DNA of 64,000 bases from Burkholderia sp. USMB20 (GCF_000949135.2 NZ_JTAN02000018.1:372001-436000), one strand, 5' to 3'; shown: positions 26,438 to 34,071, counted from the stretch's first letter. Translations and numbers: made by a program. Notes: generated from the sequence alone by a model not told the origin.

Positions 26438-26878
26438 ATGAAGACGACCCTCAAGACGTTCGCCCTCCTCGCCGCGCTGTGCACCGCTGCGCAAGCCTGT
26501 GCCGCGGGCGCGATCACCGCGCAGAATGCATGGGTGCGCTGGCTGCCGAACCGGCTGCCCGCGGGCGGCTACGTGACGCTCGTCAACACGGGCGACAAGC
26601 CGGTCGACCTGGTCGACGTCGACAGCCCCGACTACGGGATGGCGATGCTGCACCAGACCGTGTCGAACGGCTCGACGCAGAAGATGGAAATGGTCGACAA
26701 GCTGACGATCCCAGCGCGCGGCAAGGTCGACATCGCGCCGGGCGGCTATCACTTCATGCTCGAGGAACCGAAGCACGCGATCAAGCCCGGCGACACCGTG
26801 CGCCTGCGCCTGAAGTTCTCCGACGGCGAAACGGTCGACACGCCGTTCGCCGTGAAGTCGCCGGCCCAGGCGAAGTGA
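26438..26878 (+). CDS. Periplasmic copper chaperone PCu(A)C
   Basis: Periplasmic chaperone of 146 residues with a signal peptide ending AAQACAAG. The Cu(I) motif H(M)x10Mx21HxM is present: Met-Leu-His in AMLHQTVSN, Met in KMEMVDK, and His-Phe-Met in GGYHFMLEEP. It passes copper to SCO proteins or directly to the CuA centre of oxidase. Located between the SCO1 and CtaG genes in one operon, which confirms the role in oxidase assembly. Confidence 0.92.
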   Translation: MKTTLKTFALLAALCTAAQACAAGAITAQNAWVRWLPNRLPAGGYVTLVNTGDKPVDLVDVDSPDYGMAMLHQTVSNGSTQKMEMVDKLTIPARGKVDIAPGGYHFMLEEPKHAIKPGDTVRLRLKFSDGETVDTPFAVKSPAQAK

Positions 26879-26888
26879 TGCGCGCGCG

Positions 26889-27761
26889 ATGAACGTCCTG
26901 TACTGGCTCGATCCGTGGGAACCGTCGCCGACCGTGGTCATCGCGGTGCTGACGGCCGCCGTGCTGTTCGCGCGCGGCGTGAAGAAGGCGAAGGTGTCGC
27001 CGCTGCGGCAGTTCTCGTTCTGGCTCGGGCTGACGGCGCTCTACATCGCGCTGCATACGCGGCTCGACTACTTCTTCGAGCACGAATTCTTCCTGCACCG
27101 CGCGCAGCACCTGGTGCTGCATCACCTCGGGCCGTTCTTCATCGCACTGGCCTACCCGGGCGCCGCGATCCGCGCGGGCATTCCGTTTCGCTGGCGGCAG
27201 CGCTTCGTGCGCCCCGCGCTCGCGTGGGCACCCGTGCGCGCGACGCTCGACGTGGTGTTCCATCCGGTCGTCGCGGTCGTGCTGTTCGTCGGGCTGATCT
27301 ATTTCTGGCTGCTGTCGCCGATCCACTTCGTCGCGATGCTCGACTGGCGCCTGTATCGCGTGATGAACTGGAGCATGGTGATCGACGGGCTGCTGTTCTG
27401 GTGGCTCGTCGTCGATCCGCGTCCCGCGCCGCCCGCGCGGCTGTCGCCGGGCCGCCGGATCCTGATCGTCGTCGCGGCGATTCCGCCGCAGATCGCGCTC
27501 GGCGCGCTGATCTTCTTCACGCCGCACGAGCTGTATCCGATCTACTCGATCTGCGGACGCGCATTCACGTGGCTCAGCCCGCTGCGCGACCAGCAGATCG
27601 GCGGCCTGCTGCTGTGGATTCCGGGTTCGATGATGAGCGTGATCGGCGCGCTGATCGCGCTGCGGCACTGGTTGCGGTTGTCCGCGCGCGGCCGCTTGAT
27701 CGAAGAGCGGGCTGCCGTCTTGCACGCGGCACGCCCGCCGGTGACGCGCGCCGCCCACTGA
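26889..27761 (+). CDS. Cytochrome c oxidase assembly membrane protein, caa3-CtaG family
   Basis: Polytopic inner-membrane protein of 290 residues of the CtaG (caa3-type assembly, CtaG_2) family, not the unrelated Cox11. Several membrane segments are visible, with conserved His-rich stretches HTRLDYFFEHEFFLHRAQHLVLHHLGPFF near residues 56-85 and QQIGGLLLWIPGSMM near the end, likely metal-linked. Starts 10 bp after the PCuAC gene, last in the SCO1-PCuAC-CtaG operon. Required for CuB site assembly in Bacillus relatives; here by analogy. Confidence 0.88.
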   Translation: MNVLYWLDPWEPSPTVVIAVLTAAVLFARGVKKAKVSPLRQFSFWLGLTALYIALHTRLDYFFEHEFFLHRAQHLVLHHLGPFFIALAYPGAAIRAGIPFRWRQRFVRPALAWAPVRATLDVVFHPVVAVVLFVGLIYFWLLSPIHFVAMLDWRLYRVMNWSMVIDGLLFWWLVVDPRPAPPARLSPGRRILIVVAAIPPQIALGALIFFTPHELYPIYSICGRAFTWLSPLRDQQIGGLLLWIPGSMMSVIGALIALRHWLRLSARGRLIEERAAVLHAARPPVTRAAH

Positions 27762-27775
27762 TGGCGCGCCGCGCG

Positions 27776-28267
27776 TCAGCCGCGCGCGCTGGTCATCCAC
27801 ACGTGCGGGATGCCGTCCTCGTCGTGCACGTCCGAACTCGGCGTGAAGCCGAATGCCCCATAGAAGCGCTGCAGGTGCGCCTGCGCATGCAGGCTCACCT
27901 GCGCATCCGGCCACTGCGCGCGGATGTGCCCGAGCGCGCGCGAGAGCAGCGCGTTACCGAGGCCCGCACCGCGAAACGCGGCGGTCGTCAGCACGCGGCC
28001 GATGCGCACGTCAGGGTGCTGCGCATCCGGCAGCAGCACGCGCAGGTAACCGGCGAGACGGCCCGCGGGATCGTATGCGGCCAGGTGCCACGCAGCCTGG
28101 TCCGCACCGTCGATGTCGCGATAGACGCAGTTCTGCTCGACGACGAACACGGCGCTGCGCGCGTCGAGGATCGAATAGACTTCGCGCGCCGTCAGCGCGT
28201 CGAAGAATTTCCAGTGCCAGTCGAGATCGTCGGCATGCAGAGATGCGGCGGGTGCGGAAGCATTCAT
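27776..28267 (-). CDS. elaA: GNAT acetyltransferase ElaA
   Basis: GCN5-related N-acetyltransferase of 163 residues. Closely follows E. coli ElaA: RSAVFVVEQNCVYRDIDGAD near the N-terminus, the acetyl-CoA loop region RIGRVLTTAAFRGAGLGNALLSRAL, and SLHAQAHLQRFYGAFGFTPSSDVHDEDGIPHVWM at the end. Acceptor substrate unknown. Start MNASAPAASLH chosen as the first ATG before conserved sequence. Convergent with the CtaG-family gene (15 bp between stops). Confidence 0.9.
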   Translation of the reverse strand: MNASAPAASLHADDLDWHWKFFDALTAREVYSILDARSAVFVVEQNCVYRDIDGADQAAWHLAAYDPAGRLAGYLRVLLPDAQHPDVRIGRVLTTAAFRGAGLGNALLSRALGHIRAQWPDAQVSLHAQAHLQRFYGAFGFTPSSDVHDEDGIPHVWMTSARG

Positions 28268-28360
28268 GGTCGGTCCTGATTCGGGCGCGCCGGCCGGCGC
28301 GCGGCAACTGTCGATTATGCCTCGAAGCGCACCCGGCACGCGTGCCGCCCTTCCGCGCGT

Positions 28361-28390
28361 GAAAAAAAGGCCCCGCATCGCGCGGGGCCT
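28361..28390 (-). terminator. Intrinsic terminator after the pirin gene
   Basis: Perfect 9-bp stem AGGCCCCGC / GCGGGGCCT with loop ATCGC, followed on the minus strand by a run of seven T. Terminates pirin transcription before elaA. Confidence 0.9.
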
Positions 28391-28395
28391 GTCCG

Positions 28396-29262
28396 TCATG
28401 CCGGCATCTGGCCGAAGCGGCCGTTGTTGAAATCGTCGATCGCGGCCCGGATTTCCTCTTGCGAGTTCATCACGAACGGCCCGTAACCGACGACCGGCTC
28501 ATCGATCGGCTCGCCGCTCAGGATCAGCAGCTTGGCGTCGCCGTTCGCTTCGATCTCGACGTCGCGGCCGTCGCGGCTCAGCTGCACGAACTGCGCTTCG
28601 CGGGCGACCGTCTCGCCGTTCACCAGCAGCGTACCGCTCAGCACGACCACCGCGAGCGTGCGCCCTTCGGCGATCGGGAACCGCGCACGGCCGCCGGCTG
28701 CGAGCCGCACGTCCCACACGTCGATCGGCGTGTGCGTGCGGGCCGGGCCGCGCCGGCCGTCGAATTCGCCCGCGATGATCCGCGCGCGGCCTGCGCCGTC
28801 CGGCAGTTCGACCACCGGGATGTCCGCGTCCAGAATCGTCTGATAGCCGGGCGCACCCATCTTGTCGGCGGCGGGCAGGTTCACCCACAGCTGCACCATC
28901 TCGAGCGGGCCGCCCCGCTTCGTGAACGCTTCCGAGTGGAATTCCTCGTGCAGGATCCCGCTCGCGGCCGTCATCCACTGCACGTCGCCCGGGCCGATCA
29001 CGCCGCCCGCACCGGTCGAGTCGCGGTGCGCGACTTCGCCGTCATAGACGATCGTCACCGTTTCGAACCCGCGGTGCGGGTGCTGGCCCACCCCGCGCGG
29101 TGCCGAAGCCGGCTCGAAGTTCGCGGGACCCGCGTAGTCGAGCAGCAGGAACGGGCTCAGGTGCGTCCCGTGAGACTGGTAGCTGAACATCGAACGCACC
29201 GGGAAACCGTCGCCGACCCAATGACCGCGCGGCGCACTGTACACACCCTGGATCTTCTTCAT
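28396..29262 (-). CDS. Pirin family protein (cupin, possible quercetin 2,3-dioxygenase activity)
   Basis: Cytoplasmic bicupin of 288 residues. The metal site is visible as HPHRGFETVTIVYDGEV (two His), with His and Glu in GILHEEFHSE. Bacterial pirins range from quercetinase to redox-sensing partner proteins; function here is unknown. Start at MKKIQGVYSAPRGHW has GGAGAAGG upstream. Divergent from a LysR regulator with an 18-bp perfect palindrome in between, so the regulator very probably controls it. Confidence 0.92.
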   Translation of the reverse strand: MKKIQGVYSAPRGHWVGDGFPVRSMFSYQSHGTHLSPFLLLDYAGPANFEPASAPRGVGQHPHRGFETVTIVYDGEVAHRDSTGAGGVIGPGDVQWMTAASGILHEEFHSEAFTKRGGPLEMVQLWVNLPAADKMGAPGYQTILDADIPVVELPDGAGRARIIAGEFDGRRGPARTHTPIDVWDVRLAAGGRARFPIAEGRTLAVVVLSGTLLVNGETVAREAQFVQLSRDGRDVEIEANGDAKLLILSGEPIDEPVVGYGPFVMNSQEEIRAAIDDFNNGRFGQMPA

Positions 29263-29281
29263 TTGCCTTCTCCGAATTGCG

Positions 29282-29299
29282 GCGAAACACGTGTTTCGC
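29282..29299. promoter_or_regulatory. Perfect 18-bp palindrome between pirin and LysR genes
   Basis: GCGAAACACGTGTTTCGC, fully symmetric, 20 bp upstream of the pirin ATG and 73 bp upstream of the LysR ATG. Likely operator for the divergent LysR regulator. Confidence 0.65.
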
Positions 29300-29372
29300 A
29301 ACCTGAGTAGGAATATAGAGGTGGAACGATCGATCCGGTAGACTGCCAAAATCGCACTCAGCGTTCTATTTC

Positions 29373-30290
29373 ATGAACGATAACGAACGGGATCTGAACG
29401 ATCTGTATTACTTCGTGCAGGTGGTCGAGCACGGCGGCTTCGCGCCGGCCGGGCGCGCGCTGAACATGCCGAAGTCGAAGCTGAGCCGCCGCATCGCGCT
29501 GCTCGAGGCACGGCTCGGGATGCGGCTGATCCAGCGCTCGACGCGCCGTTTCACCGTCACCGACGTCGGCCAGACCTACTACGCGCATTGTCGCGCGATG
29601 CTCGTCGAGGCGGACGCCGCCGACGAGGCGATCGCGCTGCTGCACGAGGAGCCGCGCGGCATCGTGCGGGTCAGCTGCCCGGTCGTGCTGCTCGATTCGC
29701 TGGTCGGCACGATGATCGCCGCGTTCATGGTCGCGTGCCCGCGCGTCGAGATTCACCTGGAAGCGACCAACCGGCGCGTCGACGTGGTCGGCGAAGGGAT
29801 CGACGTCGCGATCCGCGTGCGCCCGCCGCCGCTCGAGGACAGCGATCTCGCGCTGCGCGTGCTGGCCGAGCGCGGCCAGTGCCTCGTCGCGAGCCCCGCG
29901 TTGCTGCGCGAGCGCGGCGTGCCGGCCGTCCCCGCCGACCTGACCCGCCTGCCGAGCCTCGATCACGGCGTGCCGCAGGCCACGCACGTGTGGCGGCTAC
30001 GCGGCCCCGACGGCGCGCACGCGGAAATCCACCATCAGCCGCGGCTCGTCACGGGCGGCATGCTCGCGCTGCGCGCGGCCGCCGTCGCGGGGGTCGGCGT
30101 CGTGCAGTTGCCGACGATGATGGTGCGCGACGAAGTCGCACGCGGCGAACTGGCGACCGTGCTGCCGGACTGGGCGCCGCGCCGCGAGATCGTGCATGCG
30201 GTGTTCGCGTCGCGGCGCGGGCTGCTGCCCGCGGTGCGCGCGCTGCTCGATTTCCTGGCCGAGCGGTTCGCCGAACTCGAGCCCGATTGA
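29373..30290 (+). CDS. LysR-family transcriptional regulator
   Basis: Regulator of 305 residues. N-terminal winged helix: LNDLYYFVQVVEHGGFAPAGRALNMPKSKLSRRIALLEARLGMRLIQRSTRRFTVTDVG; C-terminal periplasmic-binding-like effector domain. The helix sequence and RRVDVVGEGIDVAIRVRPPPLEDSDL resemble regulators of pirin and quinone-response genes in other Proteobacteria. Divergent neighbour pirin and the shared palindrome point to control of that gene; the effector is unknown. Confidence 0.92.
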   Translation: MNDNERDLNDLYYFVQVVEHGGFAPAGRALNMPKSKLSRRIALLEARLGMRLIQRSTRRFTVTDVGQTYYAHCRAMLVEADAADEAIALLHEEPRGIVRVSCPVVLLDSLVGTMIAAFMVACPRVEIHLEATNRRVDVVGEGIDVAIRVRPPPLEDSDLALRVLAERGQCLVASPALLRERGVPAVPADLTRLPSLDHGVPQATHVWRLRGPDGAHAEIHHQPRLVTGGMLALRAAAVAGVGVVQLPTMMVRDEVARGELATVLPDWAPRREIVHAVFASRRGLLPAVRALLDFLAERFAELEPD

Positions 30291-30456
30291 GCGGCATCGC
30301 CACGGCGGTCACCCCGCGTTCGGCGTTTCGGCGTGTGCGTCGCGAACCGGACGCTGCAGACCGGCCGCGCGTGCCGTAGACTGCGGGACGCGCATCGCGC
30401 TTTTCACGACCCGTTTCACAACCCCGCTGTTCACAACCTCTTTTCGCCTTTCAGCC

Positions 30457-30969
30457 ATGTTCACGCTGTCCACCGACCCTCACGCCTCCAAGGCCGAACT
30501 CTATGCGACGCTCGTCGAGCAGGCACGCGCGCTCATCGAATCGGAACGCGACCTGACCGCGAACGCCGCGAACTTCTCTGCGCTCGTCTATCACTCGCTC
30601 GACCGCCTGAACTGGGCCGGCTTCTACTTCTTCGACGGTTCGGAACTCGTGGTCGGGCCGTTCCAGGGCAAGCCCGCGTGCGTGCGGATCGCGCTCGGCA
30701 AGGGCGTGTGCGGCACGGCTGCGCAGACCCGCGAGACGCAGGTCGTGCGCGACGTGCATGCATTCCCGGGCCATATCGCCTGCGATGCCGCGTCGGAATC
30801 GGAAATCGTCGTGCCGCTGGTCGCTGCCGACGGCACGCTGATCGGTGTGTGGGACGTCGACAGCCCCGTCGCCGCGCGTTTCGACGACGAGGACCGCAAC
30901 GGGATGGAAGCGCTGTGCCGCGTGTTCGTCGAACACGCGTGGCAGAAGGCGCGCGGTCGAGCCGCGTGA
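30457..30969 (+). CDS. msrC: Free methionine-(R)-sulfoxide reductase, GAF domain
   Basis: GAF-fold reductase of 170 residues that reduces free methionine-(R)-sulfoxide. The three cysteines typical of fRMsr are present: PACVRIALGKGVCGTAAQ supplies two and GHIACDAASESEIVVPL the third (catalytic). Start ATG 30457 (MFTLSTDPHASKAELY) fits the family N-terminus; the frame is open further upstream without conserved sequence. Monocistronic; a strong terminator follows 56 bp after the stop. Confidence 0.9.
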   Translation: MFTLSTDPHASKAELYATLVEQARALIESERDLTANAANFSALVYHSLDRLNWAGFYFFDGSELVVGPFQGKPACVRIALGKGVCGTAAQTRETQVVRDVHAFPGHIACDAASESEIVVPLVAADGTLIGVWDVDSPVAARFDDEDRNGMEALCRVFVEHAWQKARGRAA

Positions 30970-31025
30970 CGCTGCCGGCGGCGGCTGCGGAGGCCGCAGC
31001 CTGCTGATCGCGCCGCTTGGCCGCC

Positions 31026-31069
31026 AACGAAAACGGGCCCCGCTCATTCACGCGGGGCCCGTTTTCGTT
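31026..31069. terminator. Bidirectional intrinsic terminator
   Basis: Perfect 18-bp stem AACGAAAACGGGCCCCGC with its complement, eight-base loop. It separates the plus-strand msrC from the minus-strand map gene; arms end in A/T-rich sequence on both sides. Confidence 0.88.
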
Positions 31070-31096
31070 GCGTCGCTGCGCGCGGCGCGCCGCGTG

Positions 31097-31903
31097 TCAG
31101 GCCGCGTGCGTGCCGGAAAGCGCCGCGAACGCCGGCGGCTTCACGTCGTCCGACAGGATCTCGAAGCCCTGCTCCGTCACGACGACCATGTGCTCCCACT
31201 GCGCGGACAGCGAATGATCCTTCGTGACGACCGTCCAGCCGTCCGCCAGCACGCGCGTATCGCGCTTGCCCGCATTCAGCATCGGCTCGATCGTGAAGAT
31301 CATCCCCGGCCGCAGCGGCACGCCGGTGCCCGGGCGGCCATAATGCAACACCTGCGGCTCGTCGTGGTACACGTCGCCGATCCCGTGCCCGCAGTACTCG
31401 CGGACCACGCTGAATCCCTCACGATGCGCGACCTGCTGGATCGCATAGCCGACGTCGCCGAGCGTCGCGCCGGGACGCACCGCGCGGATGCCCGCATGCA
31501 TCGCCTCATAGGTCGTCGCGACGAGGCGCCGCGCGAGTTCGCCCGGCTCGCCGACGAAGTACATGCGGCTCGTGTCGCCGAACCAGCCGTCCTTGATCAC
31601 CGCGATGTCGAGATTCACGATGTCGCCGTCGCGCATCGGCCGCGACGACGGAATGCCGTGACAGACCACGTGATTGACCGACGTGCACAGGGTTTTCGGA
31701 TAGCCGTGATAGCCAATGTTCGCCGGAATCGCGCCGAGCACGTCGACGATATATTCGCGGCAGCGCACGTCGAGCTCGTCGGTGGTGACGCCCGGTTTCA
31801 CGTGTTCGGTGATCATCGTCAGCACCTGGGACGCGAGCTTCGCGGCCTCGCGCGACTTGGCGATTTCCGCGGCACCGCGGATCGGGATTTCGCGCCTCGC
31901 CAT
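31097..31903 (-). CDS. map: Type I methionine aminopeptidase
   Basis: Cytoplasmic dimetal peptidase of 268 residues that removes N-terminal methionine. Ligands and substrate residues are intact: His in VVCHGIPS, Asp pair in NLDIAVIKDGWFGD, His in CGHGIGDVYHDEP, Glu in FTIEPMLN and Glu in QWEHMVVVTE. The start ATG overlaps the stop of the ParD-like gene (TAATG at 31902-31906 region), so the two are coupled. This is unlikely to be the housekeeping map that sits beside rpsB in related genomes; a second copy is inferred. Terminator at 31026-31069 follows. Confidence 0.95.
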   Translation of the reverse strand: MARREIPIRGAAEIAKSREAAKLASQVLTMITEHVKPGVTTDELDVRCREYIVDVLGAIPANIGYHGYPKTLCTSVNHVVCHGIPSSRPMRDGDIVNLDIAVIKDGWFGDTSRMYFVGEPGELARRLVATTYEAMHAGIRAVRPGATLGDVGYAIQQVAHREGFSVVREYCGHGIGDVYHDEPQVLHYGRPGTGVPLRPGMIFTIEPMLNAGKRDTRVLADGWTVVTKDHSLSAQWEHMVVVTEQGFEILSDDVKPPAFAALSGTHAA

Positions 31904-32142
31904 TACGCCACCTGCTCGATGCCGTGGGCGACGACCGATTCCGTGCCGCCGGCATCGCCGCCGCGCGCTTCGGTCTCGATCAGCAGCCGGCAGATATCGC
32001 CGTAGGACAGCGACGGATTGAGTTCCGCCAGCATCCCGACGCGCAGCCAGTGCTCCGCCTGCGCATTGATCGAACGGCTCAGCGCGGTACTGGTCGAGCG
32101 CAGCCGTTCGTGCATGTGCTCGGATATCTTGATGATTCCCAT
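31903..32142 (-). CDS. ParD-like ribbon-helix-helix family protein upstream of map
   Basis: Small protein of 79 residues of the ParD-like antitoxin family. The N-terminal GIIKISEHMHERLRSTSTALSRSINAQAEHWLRVGMLAE has the strand-then-two-helix pattern of ribbon-helix-helix DNA binders; the C-terminus is acidic. No ParE toxin follows; its partner is methionine aminopeptidase, whose start overlaps its stop by one base. It probably binds the nested inverted repeats 13 bp upstream and controls its own operon. Whether it also binds MetAP is unknown. Confidence 0.85.
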   Translation of the reverse strand: MGIIKISEHMHERLRSTSTALSRSINAQAEHWLRVGMLAELNPSLSYGDICRLLIETEARGGDAGGTESVVAHGIEQVA

Positions 32143-32154
32143 ATGTCTCTAATT

Positions 32155-32176
32155 AAACGAAATATAGTCGTTTCGT
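32155..32176. promoter_or_regulatory. Nested inverted repeats upstream of the ParD-like/map operon
   Basis: AAACGA (32155-32160) pairs with TCGTTT (32168-32173), and ACGAAA (32157-32162) with TTTCGT (32171-32176). Located 13-34 bp before the ParD-like ATG in an AT-rich stretch that would carry the -10 box (TATATT on the minus strand). Likely autoregulatory operator. Confidence 0.5.
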
Positions 32177-32254
32177 ATATTACGCTCACCTCGGTCGCCG
32201 GGCAAGCGCCGGGCTGCCTGCGAATCGCCGATCCGGGATCCCGTTGACATCGAA

Positions 32255-32270
32255 TTCCAGCTTGCTGGAA
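32255..32270. promoter_or_regulatory. Perfect palindrome in the XRE-cupin promoter
   Basis: TTCCAGC-TT-GCTGGAA, 16 bp, between a perfect -35 box TTGACA (32244-32249) and the AT-rich -10 area (32269-32277), 12 bp before the ATG. Placement would let a bound regulator block its own promoter. Confidence 0.65.
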
Positions 32271-32282
32271 AATAAATCCACC

Positions 32283-32942
32283 ATGCAAGAACCAGTCAAC
32301 GCCCCTGCCGACGACATCGGCATCAACGAACGCATCGCCCGGCGCGTGCGCGAGCTGCGCACGCTACGAGGCTACACGCTCGATGCGCTCGCCGCGCGTT
32401 CCGGCGTCAGCCGCTCGATGATCTCGCTCATCGAGCGCGCGTCGGCGAGCCCGACGGCCGTCGTGCTCGACAAGCTCGCGGCCGGTCTCGGCGTGTCGCT
32501 GGCCGGGCTGTTCGGCGGCGATCGCGACGACGCACCCGCGCAACCGCTGGTGCGACGCGCGCAGCAGGCGGAATGGCGCGATCCGGCGTCCGGTTACGTG
32601 CGGCGCAATCTGTCGCCACCCGGCTGGCCGTCGCCGATCCAGCTCGTCGAGGTCGATTTCCCGCCCGGTGCGCGCGTCGCGTACGACTCCGGCGGGCGCG
32701 AAAGCGCGCTGCATCAACAAATATGGGTCATCCACGGGCGCGTCGACGTCACGTGCGGCGACCAGCTTCACGAACTTCACGAAGGCGACTGTCTGGCCAT
32801 GCGCGTCGATCAGCCGCTGATTTTCAGCAACCCGTCGTCGCACGTCGCGCGCTATGTCGTCGCGATCTGCGATGTCCCCGCCGCCGCCGGCGCGCGGAGT
32901 GTTTCATCCGTTCAAGGCCGACAGGCGCAGGAGCCCGCATGA
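32283..32942 (+). CDS. XRE-family regulator with C-terminal cupin domain
   Basis: Regulator of 219 residues. N-terminal helix-turn-helix: RIARRVRELRTLRGYTLDALAARSGVSRSMISLIERASASPTAVVLDKLAAGLGVSLAGLF; C-terminal cupin with VEVDFPPGARVAYDSGGRESALHQQIWVIHGRVDVTCGDQLHELHEGDCLAMR. This type senses small metabolites. Start ATG 32283; an upstream TTG overlaps the -35 box and is rejected. The stop overlaps the start of the acetyltransferase gene by four bases (ATGA), so it probably controls that enzyme and itself through the palindrome in its promoter. Confidence 0.93.
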   Translation: MQEPVNAPADDIGINERIARRVRELRTLRGYTLDALAARSGVSRSMISLIERASASPTAVVLDKLAAGLGVSLAGLFGGDRDDAPAQPLVRRAQQAEWRDPASGYVRRNLSPPGWPSPIQLVEVDFPPGARVAYDSGGRESALHQQIWVIHGRVDVTCGDQLHELHEGDCLAMRVDQPLIFSNPSSHVARYVVAICDVPAAAGARSVSSVQGRQAQEPA

Positions 32943-33487
32943 ATTCCCCGAAACCGCGCGAAGACGTGCGCCTGATCGATTGCAGCGAGGCCGAGCATGC
33001 CGCGGCCATCCTCGACATCCTGAACGACGCGATCGTGAATTCGACCGCGCTGTACGACTACCGGCCGCGCCCGCCGGAAGCGATGGTCACGTGGTTCGCG
33101 ACGAAGCGCGCCGGTGGTTTTCCGGTCGTGGGCGCGGTGGATGAATCGGGCACGCTGGTCGGCTTCGCGAGCTGGGGCACGTTCCGCGCGTTCCCCGCGT
33201 TCAAGTACACGGTAGAACACAGCGTGTACGTCCACCGCGACCATCGCGGCCGCGGGCTCGGCGAACTGCTGCTGCGCGAGTTGATCCGGCGTGCGCGTGA
33301 AGCCGAAGTGCATGTGCTGGTCGGCTGCATCGATGCGACCAACGGCGGCAGCGTCGCGCTGCACACGCGCCTCGGCTTCGTGCACTCCGGCACGATCACC
33401 GAAGCCGGCTTCAAGTTCGGCCGCTGGCTCGATGCGGCGTTCTATCAGCTGAGGCTCGACACGCCGGCTCGGCCGGTCGATGGCTGA
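32939..33487 (+). CDS. GNAT acetyltransferase, phosphinothricin/methionine-sulfoximine acetyltransferase-like
   Basis: N-acetyltransferase of 182 residues. The N-terminal IVNSTALYDYRPRPPEAMVTWFATK and the acetyl-CoA site VEHSVYVHRDHRGRGLGELLLRELI, then GCIDATNGGSVALHTRLGFVHSGTITEAGFKFGRWLDAAFYQL, match the Pat/MddA group that acetylates phosphinothricin, methionine sulfone or sulfoximine. Actual substrate unknown. Second gene of an operon with the XRE-cupin regulator (4-bp overlap). Confidence 0.9.
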   Translation: MNSPKPREDVRLIDCSEAEHAAAILDILNDAIVNSTALYDYRPRPPEAMVTWFATKRAGGFPVVGAVDESGTLVGFASWGTFRAFPAFKYTVEHSVYVHRDHRGRGLGELLLRELIRRAREAEVHVLVGCIDATNGGSVALHTRLGFVHSGTITEAGFKFGRWLDAAFYQLRLDTPARPVDG

Positions 33488-33757
33488 TCGGCATCGCCGA
33501 ATGCTTGGCACGCGCATGATGACGCGGGCGGCCGCAGCCGCGGTCCGGAAAACGGCATCGACACCCCGTCGGATCTCGAATCGGAAATTCGCAAACAGGT
33601 TTTAGACGAACCGGCCGACGGCAACAATCCGAATCGCAGGACGATCACGCTGCCGATCCTGAACAGCAAGGGCCGGCATCTGCTCGCGATTTACGACTAT
33701 AGCGGCAAGAGCACGTCGAAGTGCGAGCGGGTGACGCTGACGTATCCGGCGGAGTAG
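33488..33757 (+). pseudogene. Decayed gene, C-terminal fragment without a start
   Basis: The frame ending at TAG 33755-33757 stays open back to the acetyltransferase stop and reads protein-like text near its end (RRTITLPILNSKGRHLL, then LAIYDYSGKSTSKCERV), but no ATG, GTG or TTG occurs in frame. GC content here is lower than in the neighbours. Probably the remains of a transferred or lost gene; family not recognised. The rest of this 332-bp gap holds a terminator. Confidence 0.45.
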
Positions 33758-33778
33758 CCGCGCGGATCGAGCGCGGAA

Positions 33779-33814
33779 AAAAGAAAAGCCCCGCCGAAGC
33801 GGGGCTTTTCTTTT
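33779..33814 (-). terminator. Intrinsic terminator of the tRNA operon
   Basis: AAAAGAAAAGCCCCGC-CGAA-GCGGGGCTTTTCTTTT, perfect stem. On the minus strand it comes 6 bp after tRNA-Cys and ends the tRNA transcript; it also suits the plus strand. Confidence 0.92.
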
Positions 33815-33819
33815 CTTGC

Positions 33820-33893
33820 TGGAGGCGCGAGCCGGAGTCGAACCGGCCTAAACGGCTTTGCAGGCCGCTGCATAACCGCTTTGCTATCGCGCC
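33820..33893 (-). tRNA. tRNA-Cys (anticodon GCA)
   Basis: 74 nt with encoded CCA. Acceptor GGCGCGA pairs with TCGCGCC; D-loop AGCAAAGCGGTTATGCA, anticodon stem around CTGCAAA with GCA, T-loop GGTTCGACTCC. Last of four tRNAs in the minus-strand transcript downstream of pgsA. Confidence 0.95.
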
Positions 33894-33995
33894 AAAAGCG
33901 GACTGTCCGGATGCCATGAAGGCAAGCGACAGATTCTTTTATTCAAGGACCGTCGGTCCATCAAATAAAAAGGGAAGCGTGGCTTCCCCATGACT

Positions 33996-34071
33996 TGGAG
34001 CGGGAGACGAGTCTCGAACTCGCGACCTCAACCTTGGCAAGGTTGCGCTCTACCAACTGAGCTACTCCCGC
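33996..34071 (-). tRNA. tRNA-Gly (anticodon GCC), copy 3
   Basis: 76 nt with CCA; acceptor GCGGGAG/CTCCCGC, anticodon loop TTGCCAA, T-loop GTTCGAG. Identical to the two upstream copies. Confidence 0.96.
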
